A stretch of DNA of 18,072 bases from Alphaproteobacteria bacterium (GCA_004356215.1 SMXR01000011.1:1-18072), one strand, 5' to 3'. Counted from the stretch's first letter, positions 1 to 7,546 are shown. A program made the numbers and translations. Notes: a model not told the origin generated them from the sequence alone.

Positions 1-2
1 AG

Positions 3-1544
3 GTGATTTCCAGGACTTCCGTTTTGGAATACCGCGACACTACCAAGAACATGAAGGAAATTGCTAACGAGTTGGGGGTCACCACCTTGATGGAGGGCGG
101 TGTCCAGCGGGCCGGGGATCGGGTGAGGATCAATGTCCAGCTTATTGATGCCGCCACCGATGAACATATTTGGGCTGAAACATATGATATGCAAATTACA
201 GTTGCCAATATCTTTGATGTCCAGTCAGAAATCGCGCGAAATATTACAACGGCGCTAAAGGCAACCTTTGACCCGGAGGCCGTTCGCGAATTGCCCACCG
301 AAAGTCTGGAGGCTTATAAGGCATTTCTTAAAGGACGGTTGGCGCTTGAGACGACAAATTACAGCTTAGACTCGCTTCTGGCCGTGCGTGCTTATTTCGA
401 AGCGGCGGTTACAATCGACCCTGATTTTGCCTTGGCCTGGGCAAATATCTCTATCGTTAATGACTACATATACTGGTTTGCTGATAAGTCAGATGAAATG
501 CGCGCGGCAATTCTGGCTGCGGCTGAAAAGGCGCTTGAAATTGCGCCGGATCTTCCGGAAGCCCATTACGCCATGGGCCAATATTATTATCATGGCCTTC
601 TGGATTATGACCGGGCACTGGCAGAACTGTCCCTGGCTGAAGAGGGAATGCGGGGGGTGGCAAATTTTTATGGAACCAGAGCTGCAATTTTACGGCGCAG
701 TGGTAATATTGAGGCCGCAGCGGTCGATTTTGTGAAAGCGTCAGACCTTAATCCCAAAGATTTCCTGCTGCAAGTTGACGCCATTGCTACTTTGGAAGGT
801 CTGCGTCGCTTCACCCAGGCGGACGCCCGCATTGACAATCTGCCCGATACACCAGAAAATAAAATTCAATATTCCTTTATAAAACCAATTTATTTATTTA
901 CGCGAAACGGCAACCCGGGCCCGGCGCTGAAAATATATGATAGCTTGGAAGATCAGGACTTTGGCGGCTTCTATGTTTCGCCCATTTTTTATTTTTTACT
1001 GCTTATGCAGGATGGTCGTTTTGAAGACGCCCTTGCATTGGCTGAGCGGGATATCTGGGGCCCTTGGCGTGGTTTCGAAACATACACACCTCTAGACATG
1101 CTTCGTGGTGCAGCCATATTTCCAACTGATCCGGCGGCCGCCCGCCCATTATTGGAAAGTGCCTTGACCGGTATTGAAGACCGTTTGGCGGTGTCACCAG
1201 AAAATCCAAATTTTATTGACATGAAAAGTAAAACCCTGGCTTTGCTAGGCCGCCATGACGAGGCGGTGGCTGCTGCCCGTCATGCCATGGAGATTGTGCC
1301 AATGGAACGTGATGCCTGGTCTGGATTAAGTTTTATTGGAAATTATGCCCAGATATTGGCAATGGCTGGGCGCTATGATGAAGCGATTGAGGTTCTGGAT
1401 GGGTATCTACCTCTGCCCGGAGCCCTCAGCCTCAGGACTGTGATGGTTGGTATTCCAGAGACCGGTCTTGAAGACCATCCAGGGTTTACAGAATTGGTAG
1501 AAAAGCATGGCTGGGAACAAAAAGAGGCAACCCGCAATGAATAG
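3..1544 (+). CDS. TolB-like/TPR protein, 5'-truncated by the window edge
   Basis: The reading frame is open at the left edge, so the first GTG here is not the true start. Residues 1-90 match the C-terminal half of the TolB/FlgO-like domain (SRTS, then EIANELGV, GDRVRINVQLIDA, HIWAETYD, IFDVQSEIA), as found downstream of winged-helix or class III cyclase domains. The rest (about 100-500) is alpha-helical and TPR-like, with recurrent FALAWAN, PEAHYAMG and YDEAIEVL segments, and ends in the HPGFTELVEKHGW block usual for this family. Such proteins are thought to act as scaffolds or sensors; the input is unknown and the missing N-terminus (cyclase, DNA-binding or membrane) cannot be told. Its TolB-like part is paralogous to that of the 2448-4523 gene. 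The stop codon overlaps the ATG of a broken paralog at 1537, so the two were probably co-transcribed. Confidence 0.85.
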   Translation: MISRTSVLEYRDTTKNMKEIANELGVTTLMEGGVQRAGDRVRINVQLIDAATDEHIWAETYDMQITVANIFDVQSEIARNITTALKATFDPEAVRELPTESLEAYKAFLKGRLALETTNYSLDSLLAVRAYFEAAVTIDPDFALAWANISIVNDYIYWFADKSDEMRAAILAAAEKALEIAPDLPEAHYAMGQYYYHGLLDYDRALAELSLAEEGMRGVANFYGTRAAILRRSGNIEAAAVDFVKASDLNPKDFLLQVDAIATLEGLRRFTQADARIDNLPDTPENKIQYSFIKPIYLFTRNGNPGPALKIYDSLEDQDFGGFYVSPIFYFLLLMQDGRFEDALALAERDIWGPWRGFETYTPLDMLRGAAIFPTDPAAARPLLESALTGIEDRLAVSPENPNFIDMKSKTLALLGRHDEAVAAARHAMEIVPMERDAWSGLSFIGNYAQILAMAGRYDEAIEVLDGYLPLPGALSLRTVMVGIPETGLEDHPGFTELVEKHGWEQKEATRNE

Positions 1545-1617
1545 CTTTTTCTCAGCACTGAAACGGCGGAACGTGGTGCGGGCATGCAAGATTTATATGA
1601 TTAGGATACACTCGTAG
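1537..1617 (+). pseudogene. 5' stump of a second TolB-like/TPR protein gene
   Basis: An ATG at 1537 overlaps the stop of the preceding gene, with AGAGG at 1523-1527 as a possible ribosome binding site. It encodes MNSFFSALKRRNVVRACKIY and then MIRIHS before a TAG at 1615-1617. The SALKRRNVVR stretch matches the conserved N-terminus of TolB-like/TPR membrane proteins (F-[SG]-ELKRRNVFRV followed by an AYxxxxW membrane segment). The expected hydrophobic segment is lost after about residue 22 and no continuation is found downstream on the plus strand. The break lies next to the palindrome at 1619 and the recombinase gene, so I read it as a gene interrupted by that element. The family match rests on few residues, but the start overlap and the motif agree. 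Confidence 0.65.
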
Positions 1618-1618
1618 G

Positions 1619-1642
1619 GTCCGCTAATGGCTAATAGCGGAC
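1619..1642 (+). repeat. Dispersed palindrome, copy A (left flank of the recombinase gene)
   Basis: Arms GTCCGCT (1619-1625) and AGCGGAC (1636-1642) are perfectly complementary, around AATGGCTAAT. It is followed by ATTG, as in copies B and C. Read on the opposite strand, the whole 24-bp unit differs from copy B (2387-2410) at one position, so A and B form an inverted pair around the recombinase gene. Confidence 0.85.
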
Positions 1643-1707
1643 ATTGTCCTGTTGTTGATTGCATCTGACTATTCCGACTTCAACAATTTAAATAAAGGAG
1701 TCGGACA

Positions 1708-2334
1708 ATGGAAGCCAACACTAATTCAAATTCACGATCGTTCCCATGGAACAAGGACAAGCTTGTCGGTCAGAAGCCGCCCCTCAAACTCAAGGAGGTT
1801 TGGGCGATCCGAATGCGCCTACAGCTGGCGAAGCGCCATCGCGATCTAGCCATGTTCAATCTGGCGATCGACAGCAAGCTTCGTGGCTGTGATCTGGTAA
1901 GCCTTACCGTCAATGACATCGCAACAGTGACGGGGGTGAAATCTCGCGCTGGTGTGAGGCAAAGGAAGACGGGCCGACCGGTGCAATTTGAGATCACAGA
2001 GCAAACGCGAGAAGCTTTGACCAGGTGGATTGAGAGGGCGACCCTTGGGCCCAACAACTATCTATTTCCCAGCAAGATCAAAGCTTCTCACCATATTACA
2101 ACTCGGCAATATTCGAGATTGACCACGCGCTGGATTGGCTTGATCGGGCTCAATCCTGATGGATATGGAACCCATTCATTTCGCAGAACAAAGGCGTCGC
2201 TTATCTACAAGCGAACCGGTAATATTCGGGCAGTCCAGCTCCTTCTCGGCCACACGAAGCTGGAAAGCACAGTCCGATATTTGGGGATAGAAATTGATGA
2301 TGCCTTGTCGATCGCAGAGGAAATGGACGTTTAG
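1708..2334 (+). CDS. Compact tyrosine recombinase/integrase (catalytic domain only)
   Basis: A 208-residue protein carrying the full tyrosine recombinase set: R59 (KLRGCDL), K87 (RQRKTGRP), H156 and R159 (GTHSFRR), H182 (LLLGHTK) and nucleophile Y191 (VRYLGIE). It lacks the separate N-terminal core-binding (SAM-like) domain of phage integrases, which makes it much shorter than their usual 300-400 residues. The N-terminal FPWNKDKLVGQKPPLKLKE and the C-terminal LESTVRYLGIEIDDAL are signatures of a widespread proteobacterial compact recombinase family that I recognise from memory; its natural site is, to my knowledge, not well characterised. The start at 1708 is supported by AAGGAG at 1695-1700. 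Palindromes A and B flank the gene as inverted repeats 66 bp before its start and 52 bp after its stop. It is probably a self-mobile unit that interrupted the gene at 1537. Confidence 0.93.
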   Translation: MEANTNSNSRSFPWNKDKLVGQKPPLKLKEVWAIRMRLQLAKRHRDLAMFNLAIDSKLRGCDLVSLTVNDIATVTGVKSRAGVRQRKTGRPVQFEITEQTREALTRWIERATLGPNNYLFPSKIKASHHITTRQYSRLTTRWIGLIGLNPDGYGTHSFRRTKASLIYKRTGNIRAVQLLLGHTKLESTVRYLGIEIDDALSIAEEMDV

Positions 2335-2386
2335 GCATTGCACAATGGACTAATCGGCGGACCCGCCTGTGGGTAACACAGAAAGA

Positions 2387-2446
2387 GTCCGCTATTAGCC
2401 ATAAGCGGACATTGGCCAGGACCATTTGCCGTCTAGCCTAACCGCC
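2387..2446 (+). repeat. Dispersed palindrome, copy B, with extended 3' flank
   Basis: Arms GTCCGCT (2387-2393) and AGCGGAC (2404-2410) surround ATTAGCCATA. The similarity to copy C continues for another ~36 bp (ATTGG, then CCATTTGCCGT against CCGTTTGCCGT, then AACCGCC against AACCACC). About 47 of 60 positions agree between B and C by eye. It ends just beyond the stop codon of the minus-strand cyclase gene. Confidence 0.85.
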
Positions 2447-2447
2447 C

Positions 2448-4523
2448 CTATTCGGGCAACGTCACGTTGAGCTCGATCGCCGCTAGCTGCTCAGGCGATT
2501 TGCCGATGCTCTCGAGGAATGGCAGCCAGCGCGGGTCGTCATGGATATTGGCGAACAACGGTTGGATTGCAATCTCAGACAGACCCCCGTCTTTGTAGAG
2601 TACGGCTTTGTCCAGCCACTCGAACGCCCGATCAGCTTCGCCGCGGTAGGCCAAAACATAGGCGATGTTGTAAGCCCATCCTGTTTCATATTTCTCGATC
2701 AAAACAGCAAGTGCCGCGTCAGAGGCAGTCGCCTGTCCCAGCGCGTGATAGGCCATCACCAGGCCGAGCAGGCGCAAAGCCTCGAAGGCCTCCTTTTGCA
2801 TCGCCACTAGAGCCGCTTCAGGCTCGCCCTTTTGCAACAGCGCCGAACCGATACGGTGGTGTGCGCCAATAAAACCCGGACTCAGCGTCAGCGCAGTGCG
2901 GTAAGAAGCGATCGCCTCGTCCGGGCGTTCGGCATTAAGGTAATTAAAACCAAGGTTTCCGTGTCGGACAGGGCTCACAGGATTTCTTGCGACGGAGTAT
3001 TTCGTCAGTGCAATGGCCTGGTCCAGTCGGCCAAGGGAGGCGAGGAAGCTGGCAGCGGTCCCGACGTCGGTGGGGTCTAGGGCGAGAGCCTTTTCGAAAT
3101 GCTTTGCGGCTACCACAAAGTCGCGCTCATAAAGCTGCGCGATCCTGGCCAAAGTGCGATGGGGCTGCGCATCCGCCGGGTCGAGGGCTATGGCCTTGCT
3201 GGCCGCTTCGCGGGCAAGCCAGTAGCCTTCATCTAGGGGGCGCAGGGTTCGAGCCGTCTGGTTACTATACGTAATGGCTAGGCCAGCCCAGGCGGAGGCG
3301 TAATCAGGATCGATCGCCAACGCTTGTTTATACAGCGCAATGGATTTCTCATAGCCCTCTGCGGCGCCCTGGCGGCCCATATGGCGGGCCTGTAGGAGAA
3401 AAATATATGCTTCGGGGTTGGTAGTCTGAACCACGCGAGTATCGCCCGGCACCTCTACCCCGAGGACACCTGCGACATTGGCTTTAATTTCGTCCTGGAC
3501 TTCGAAAATATCAGCCATTGTGATGTCAAAGGTCTCGGTCCACAAGGCAAAGCCATCCTCGGCATGAATTAATTGGGCGGTGATGCGCACCTGGTCGCCC
3601 ACTTTCCTGACCGAACCCTCAAGGATATTTGCTACCCTGAGGGCTTTTGCAATCTCAATAATGGGAACGTTCTTACCCTTGAAGGAAAATGCCGATGTCC
3701 GCGCGGTTACCTTCAGGCCTTCCAGGTTGGCCAGGTCATAAAGGATATCTTCGGCAAACCCCTCTGAGAAATAGTCCTGTTCGGGATCGTTGGACCTGTT
3801 TACGAAGGCTAAAACTGCAATAGAGTTTTCAGGAATTGCAGCTACCTCTGGTTCCGATGGGCCCAACTGCCAAACCGCAACCCAAATGAGTGCCACGGCG
3901 GCCACCGCAGCCATGGCCATATGGATCATGGATTTTCGTTTTGTTTTGGCTTTTACCGCACGCTCATCATGGGTTCCACCCTCACCGGGCCAGCGGATGT
4001 CATAGGCATGAACTTTCTCGGGGATGTTCTTGACCTTCTGGCCACCGAGGTCGTCAAATTTCACCTTCAATTTCTTGTGGACCGCATCATAGACAGCTCC
4101 GGAGATGCAAATGCCCCCGGGAATCCCAAGGGTTTCCAGCCGGGCCGCAATATTAACCCCGTCGCCGAATATGTCGCCAGTATCATCAACGATGATATCG
4201 CCCAGATTGATACCGATGCGAAACTTGATCTTCAGGTCTTTCGGGGCATCTTTGGCCCGGCGGGCCATTTCTTCCTGCAATTCCATGGCAAACTTGACCG
4301 CGGATAAAACCGTTGGAAATTCCGCCAGGAAGCCGTCGCCGGTATGTTTGACAATGCGCGCCCTGTGCTTTTTGATTTTGGGTTCAATTACCTCGGAGCG
4401 GGCTGAGAAGAGCGCAGCGTAGGTGCCTTCCTCATCGGCATCCATCAATCGGGAATAGCCGAGAATATCGGCGGCCAAAATGGTCGCTAACCGGCGCTCC
4501 CGATCGTCCGGGTTTGTGTTCAC
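2448..4523 (-). CDS. Class III adenylate cyclase fused to TolB-like and TPR domains
   Basis: A 691-residue protein starting at GTG with GGGGGGA about 8 bases upstream; no in-frame ATG exists before a stop. Residues 12-180 form a class III cyclase catalytic domain. Metal-binding D19 (LAADILGYSRLM) and D63 (HTGDGFLAEF), adenine-selecting K59 and D117, and transition-state N124 and R128 (GDGVNIAARLE) are all present, so activity making cAMP from ATP is predicted. Residues 199-220 form one membrane segment, followed by a TolB/FlgO-like domain (about 231-345) and TPR-like repeats (about 370-670). The cyclase domain precedes the single transmembrane helix, so it should be cytoplasmic with the TolB/TPR part periplasmic. 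This suggests a periplasmic sensor controlling cAMP, which is inference. Palindromes B and C flank the gene as direct repeats. Confidence 0.95.
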   Translation of the reverse strand: MNTNPDDRERRLATILAADILGYSRLMDADEEGTYAALFSARSEVIEPKIKKHRARIVKHTGDGFLAEFPTVLSAVKFAMELQEEMARRAKDAPKDLKIKFRIGINLGDIIVDDTGDIFGDGVNIAARLETLGIPGGICISGAVYDAVHKKLKVKFDDLGGQKVKNIPEKVHAYDIRWPGEGGTHDERAVKAKTKRKSMIHMAMAAVAAVALIWVAVWQLGPSEPEVAAIPENSIAVLAFVNRSNDPEQDYFSEGFAEDILYDLANLEGLKVTARTSAFSFKGKNVPIIEIAKALRVANILEGSVRKVGDQVRITAQLIHAEDGFALWTETFDITMADIFEVQDEIKANVAGVLGVEVPGDTRVVQTTNPEAYIFLLQARHMGRQGAAEGYEKSIALYKQALAIDPDYASAWAGLAITYSNQTARTLRPLDEGYWLAREAASKAIALDPADAQPHRTLARIAQLYERDFVVAAKHFEKALALDPTDVGTAASFLASLGRLDQAIALTKYSVARNPVSPVRHGNLGFNYLNAERPDEAIASYRTALTLSPGFIGAHHRIGSALLQKGEPEAALVAMQKEAFEALRLLGLVMAYHALGQATASDAALAVLIEKYETGWAYNIAYVLAYRGEADRAFEWLDKAVLYKDGGLSEIAIQPLFANIHDDPRWLPFLESIGKSPEQLAAIELNVTLPE

Positions 4524-4898
4524 TGAAATTGTCCCCCCGTATTCGTTATAGCAAAGTCATGCGAAAGACTTTGGGGGGATTGAGTTCTGAGAAAAAGTTA
4601 TCCAAAGAGCCCCCTTGTCCAAAGAAGTTGTCATCAAACGGGAATTTGAGTTCTTTTGCAAACATTTTGTAAACTAGGTGCTGAATGGCGGCAGCAGAAG
4701 TAAAGGTCCGCTTTGGGTCATAAGCAGACATTGGGCAAAACCGTTTGCCGTATCGCCCAACCACCCAGGGAGGCGTAAATGTAATATCAAAAAAAAGATA
4801 ATAATTGAAATTATAGCCTTGACTTTTTAACCTTTGTAATCCAAATCCCGCCAGTCCTGGCGCGATCGTTATTTTCTCAAATCTATAAGGAATATGTT
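4524..4898. other. Intergenic region between the cyclase and lipoprotein genes
   Basis: The region divides divergent genes. It holds palindrome C (4706-4765), then an AT-rich stretch with the small dyad ATAATTGAAATTAT (4801-4814 approximately), and TTGACT at 4819-4824, a possible -35 box for the lipoprotein gene. I see no convincing -10 at the right spacing, no RNA gene and no coding pattern. Confidence 0.4.
4706..4765 (+). repeat. Dispersed palindrome, copy C, with extended 3' flank
   Basis: GTCCGCTT (4706-4713) and AAGCAGAC (4722-4729) form an imperfect stem around TGGGTCAT, followed by ATTGGGC and the same ~36-bp flank as copy B. On the minus strand it translates to MSAYDPKRT, which explains the small spurious reading frame over it. 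It lies in the same orientation as B, D and E. Confidence 0.85.
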
Positions 4899-5669
4899 AT
4901 GAAATATCTTTTGCAAATAGTATTAACGCTAACCCTTCTTGCTGTCAGCGGATGTGGACAACAGGGGGATGTAGAGGCCGATCAAAACAACGAGGATGTA
5001 GAGGCCGATCAAAGCAACGAGGAGGAGCAGGATCGCGGAAGTTTGACCACCGATCCGGTTTTCACCGACCTGCTTCGTTCGGTTTCAGAAAACACGATAA
5101 TTTCATCTCGTGATCCAAGCATCTCTATGCAGTTCAATTCTTCTTTGCGGTATCTTGGCGGGCAGAAATTTGTGCTGTACGGAGTAGCCGATGCAGAGCA
5201 GCACTTCTTTGTGGAGACAACGGCGGACAATAAAATAAAAAGTCTGTACTGGATACAGTTTGAAGCGTACCTGCCAGACAACTCACATCAATTTGACTAT
5301 GAGGATTCCCCGGCCCGGCTGAAACTCAACGACTATGAGTTTTACCTGGATACCGGTGCTGTTCTTGTACCCGCAGATAGAGTAAGCAGTAGCAACGACG
5401 GCAGCGACCGCTCACTCGTCGCACAGTTTCTGGAAAGTAAAGGTTACGCCTATCCTAATGATTTTGTCTGGGCTCGGTTGGTTTATTTGCCTGATCCGTC
5501 AAGACGTAAGGAGCTAATGATGATCGTCATAGAAAACCTTGAGACACTTGGTTTGACTGCCCCGGATTTGTTCGAAGATGGTAAAGAGACCCAGGCCTGG
5601 CCCGAGGCAGAAAAGAATTTCCTGGAAAGAATTCGTAAAAACTTGACGCTGAATCCTCTTCAAAATTAG
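4899..5669 (+). CDS. Predicted outer-membrane lipoprotein of unknown function
   Basis: A 256-residue protein with a lipoprotein signal: hydrophobic residues 4-16 and lipobox VSGC with C19 as the lipidated cysteine. The +2 residue is Gly, not Asp, which favours outer-membrane sorting. A start at ATG 4899 is preceded by AAGGA; an ATG just upstream reads into a stop after one codon. Residues 25-45 are a very acidic linker containing a recent 9-residue duplication (DVEADQNNE then DVEADQSNE). The remaining body (about 50-250) is a mixed alpha/beta globular domain with LYWIQFEAYLP and DYEFYLDTG, which I cannot assign to a family. It stands alone between palindromes C and D, so the neighbours give no clue to its role. 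Confidence 0.8.
   Translation: MKYLLQIVLTLTLLAVSGCGQQGDVEADQNNEDVEADQSNEEEQDRGSLTTDPVFTDLLRSVSENTIISSRDPSISMQFNSSLRYLGGQKFVLYGVADAEQHFFVETTADNKIKSLYWIQFEAYLPDNSHQFDYEDSPARLKLNDYEFYLDTGAVLVPADRVSSSNDGSDRSLVAQFLESKGYAYPNDFVWARLVYLPDPSRRKELMMIVIENLETLGLTAPDLFEDGKETQAWPEAEKNFLERIRKNLTLNPLQN
4968..5021 (+). repeat. 27-bp tandem duplication in the lipoprotein linker
   Basis: Two adjacent 27-bp units (4968-4994 and 4995-5021), beginning GATGTAGAGGCCGATCAAA, differ at one base. The period is nine codons, so the reading frame is kept. The near identity points to a recent duplication. Confidence 0.9.
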
Positions 5670-5777
5670 ATTTTTCTTGGGATTGGCAAAGAAAATTCGG
5701 CTTCTGAGTATGGTTTTGAAGTCCGTTATTTCTTTTTCAGGAGTAGATTTCAAAACCTGCACCCCTCGGACAGAAAT

Positions 5778-5804
5778 AGCTGCTTTGGGTCATAAGCAGA
5801 CATT
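5778..5804 (+). repeat. Dispersed palindrome, copy D
   Basis: TGCTTTGGGTCATAAGCAGA matches copy C exactly over the core from 5781, followed by CATT. The left arm is degraded: AGC replaces GTC at 5778-5780. No extended B/C-type flank follows; the similarity ends after ACATT. Confidence 0.8.
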
Positions 5805-5826
5805 AGCGTTATTCTTGACTATCAGT

Positions 5827-5849
5827 CGGTCCGCACTGCGTTCGGACCG
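5827..5849. other. Inverted repeat downstream of the kinase gene
   Basis: CGGTCCG (5827-5833) and CGGACCG (5843-5849) are perfect complements around a 9-base loop. It lies about 37 bp past the minus-strand kinase stop and 158 bp past the lipoprotein stop, so it could end either transcript. No T-run follows on either strand, so a classical intrinsic terminator is not supported. Confidence 0.4.
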
Positions 5850-5885
5850 TTCCGTGCGATAGAGCTTTCCACCGCGTCGGGATTT

Positions 5886-6932
5886 TTACTGATATTGCTT
5901 GTGATTTTTTGCCCATACAAAATTTCCCCCCTCAAGTGTCTTGAGCAGGTCCCGGACGGGCTTTTGAGAAATCAAAATGTAGGTATTGTCAGAATATTCT
6001 TTTGCACGGTTGGATGTCATAATAATGCTCTGCACCAATCGCATCGCCACAAGGTCAGATAACACTTCAAGTTCGCTAGCTTCAAGCAAAAATTCCTGCA
6101 CGTACCCCCGAATAATATTACGCGCAGCCATCTCAATATCGTTTTCCCCCAACAATGCATATGCAAGTGTGATGGCAAGTTCATTTATAAGGGTTCCAAA
6201 CACCATATCCCCAAAATCAATGAGCCCCGTTATTTTCGCAGCCCCATCACTAGCGACCAACAGGTTTTGCTCATTAACGTCATTGTGTATGACAGATTTC
6301 CGCAAATATTGGAGCTTGGGCCGTGTATTCTTTTCGTAAATCTCATAAAATCGTTCAACGCGCGCACGAACATCATCATCGACAACATTCGGCAGATAGG
6401 CTTTGCATGCGATTACGTTATCAAGGTTCCATAAATCGGCTGGTCTATGGGCTGCGGGATGAGTATATCCCTGCATGGCCCTTGTGAAGCGCCCCAAGAA
6501 ACGTCCCAGGTCGAGGTAGAGCTCTGGGCTCCTGGGAGCGACACTAAAAAGATTGCCCTCTAGAAAAGTGAGCAATCTGACGGCAAAGCCGTCTACGACT
6601 TTAAGGGTCTCACCACTTTTGGTCGGAACCACACGGGGCAAGCCAAGCTCAGGTGCTGCAGTTCTTAAATACTCAAGGACCTCTGTCTGCATATGCAAAC
6701 CCTCAATAGCCCACCTTTTGTTGGCAATCTTAAGCACATAGTTTCCGCCTGACGTCTTGATGCAAGCATTTTGGTCTTCATAAGAAACAAGGGACGATAT
6801 CTCTCCGTCAATGCCGTAGAGATCCACAGTAAGCTTAGCGATGGCTGCATTATCAAAATGAGGTACTTCGTCCGGCATGGTGTCTATCCTGTCAAGAATT
6901 TCACCCCTTTTAGAGCAGTGGGATCTATTCAT
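5886..6932 (-). CDS. APH/choline-kinase-fold phosphotransferase (hydroxylysine-kinase-like)
   Basis: A 348-residue protein with the aminoglycoside phosphotransferase/choline kinase fold. It has a P-loop-side lysine (NYVLKIAN, K68) and E84, the catalytic loop HNDVNEQN (H216, D218, N223) and the metal motif DFGD (D239). The overall layout, with an N-terminal VSYEDQN block and GLIDFGDMVFG, resembles hydroxylysine kinase and the kinase domain often fused to class III aminotransferases; here no aminotransferase is attached. It would phosphorylate a small hydroxylated or amino metabolite in the cytoplasm, with the substrate unproven. M19 (ATG at 6878, AGGAT about 8 bases upstream) is a better-supported start than M1, and would give 330 residues. 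It stands alone between palindromes D and E. Confidence 0.87.
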   Translation of the reverse strand: MNRSHCSKRGEILDRIDTMPDEVPHFDNAAIAKLTVDLYGIDGEISSLVSYEDQNACIKTSGGNYVLKIANKRWAIEGLHMQTEVLEYLRTAAPELGLPRVVPTKSGETLKVVDGFAVRLLTFLEGNLFSVAPRSPELYLDLGRFLGRFTRAMQGYTHPAAHRPADLWNLDNVIACKAYLPNVVDDDVRARVERFYEIYEKNTRPKLQYLRKSVIHNDVNEQNLLVASDGAAKITGLIDFGDMVFGTLINELAITLAYALLGENDIEMAARNIIRGYVQEFLLEASELEVLSDLVAMRLVQSIIMTSNRAKEYSDNTYILISQKPVRDLLKTLEGGNFVWAKNHKQYQ

Positions 6933-7020
6933 TTCAATATCTTTTCTGGGGCGGGGTTTTGCAGAGAGTATTCAACAACTGATAATGCTGTTTCGGATTT
7001 TATGTCTGATTTCAAAAAGA

Positions 7021-7044
7021 GTCTGCTTTGGGTCAAAAGCAGAC
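7021..7044 (+). repeat. Dispersed palindrome, copy E
   Basis: GTCTGCTT (7021-7028) and AAGCAGAC (7037-7044) are perfect complements around TGGGTCAA. Unlike the other copies it is followed by GCTTTTAGCC rather than ATT. The remainder of the 6933-7204 gap has two GC-rich dyads near 7120-7170 and a 35-codon ORF (7101-7208) with no recognisable family. Confidence 0.8.
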
Positions 7045-7204
7045 GCTTTTAGCCATAACAGGCTTTGCAAATAGTTTGTCTATACTTCCCGCTGAAACAC
7101 ATGAGGTCGAACACCCTAACGCTACCCCGGCCTGGGGAAATTCGTTCTGATAAGCGGGGTGGGGCCCCAGAAATGTTGGCAACGAAAGACTATTTCAAAG
7201 AAGT

Positions 7205-7546
7205 TTAAGGCAGGGTCTCCATGAAAACCCTGATGGCATTGCCACCCATGATAAGACGGATTTCCTCCCCACTGAACCCCTCATCCAATAGGGCCTGAGT
7301 AAGTTGGGAGAGGCCTGTGGCATCAAAAGGTGTGGTGACACTTCCCTCATAATCCGATCCCAGGGCGACATACTCCACACCTACCAAATCCGCCACATAG
7401 CGGATAGATTTTGCAATGGCCCCCGGGCTTACTTCACAAACCGCCTTCCGCCAGAAGCCAATTCCAATCACACCGCCCTATTTAGCAATTCCACGAATTA
7501 TTTCATCTGAAAGGTTTCGGGCGTTATTGCAAACCCCTTTCCCTGT
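7205..7546 (-). pseudogene. Membrane dipeptidase (peptidase M19) C-terminal remnant
   Basis: Reading the minus strand from about 7546 gives GVCNNARNLSDEIIRGIAK, a TAG at 7478-7480, then GGVIGIGFW, EYVALGSDYEGSVTTPFDAT and EEIRLIMGGNAIRVF before the natural-looking end METLP. This is the last third of an M19 (renal-type) dipeptidase, about 110 of the usual 330-400 residues. The N-terminal metal ligands (HxD and the bridging Glu) are absent, and the TAG replaces what is usually Asn or Ala before GGVIGIG. It is therefore not functional. Its 5' side runs into the 3' end of the small basic protein gene at 7524, which marks the deletion joint. Confidence 0.87.

Noticed and set aside
2356..2367. GC-rich dyad GGCGGACCCGCC after the recombinase gene as a terminator
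   Set aside because: Short stem with almost no loop and no following T-run.
3921..4307. 128-codon plus-strand ORF opposite the cyclase domain
   Set aside because: Antisense shadow of a conserved, complete catalytic domain.
4546..4764. 72-codon minus-strand reading frame containing MSAYDPKRT
   Set aside because: It lies over palindrome C and its flank; the conserved string comes from the repeat, and the rest shows no coding pattern or ribosome binding site.
7101..7208. 35-codon plus-strand ORF starting MRSNTLTLPRPG
   Set aside because: No recognisable family, no clear ribosome binding site, overlaps the end of the dipeptidase remnant.
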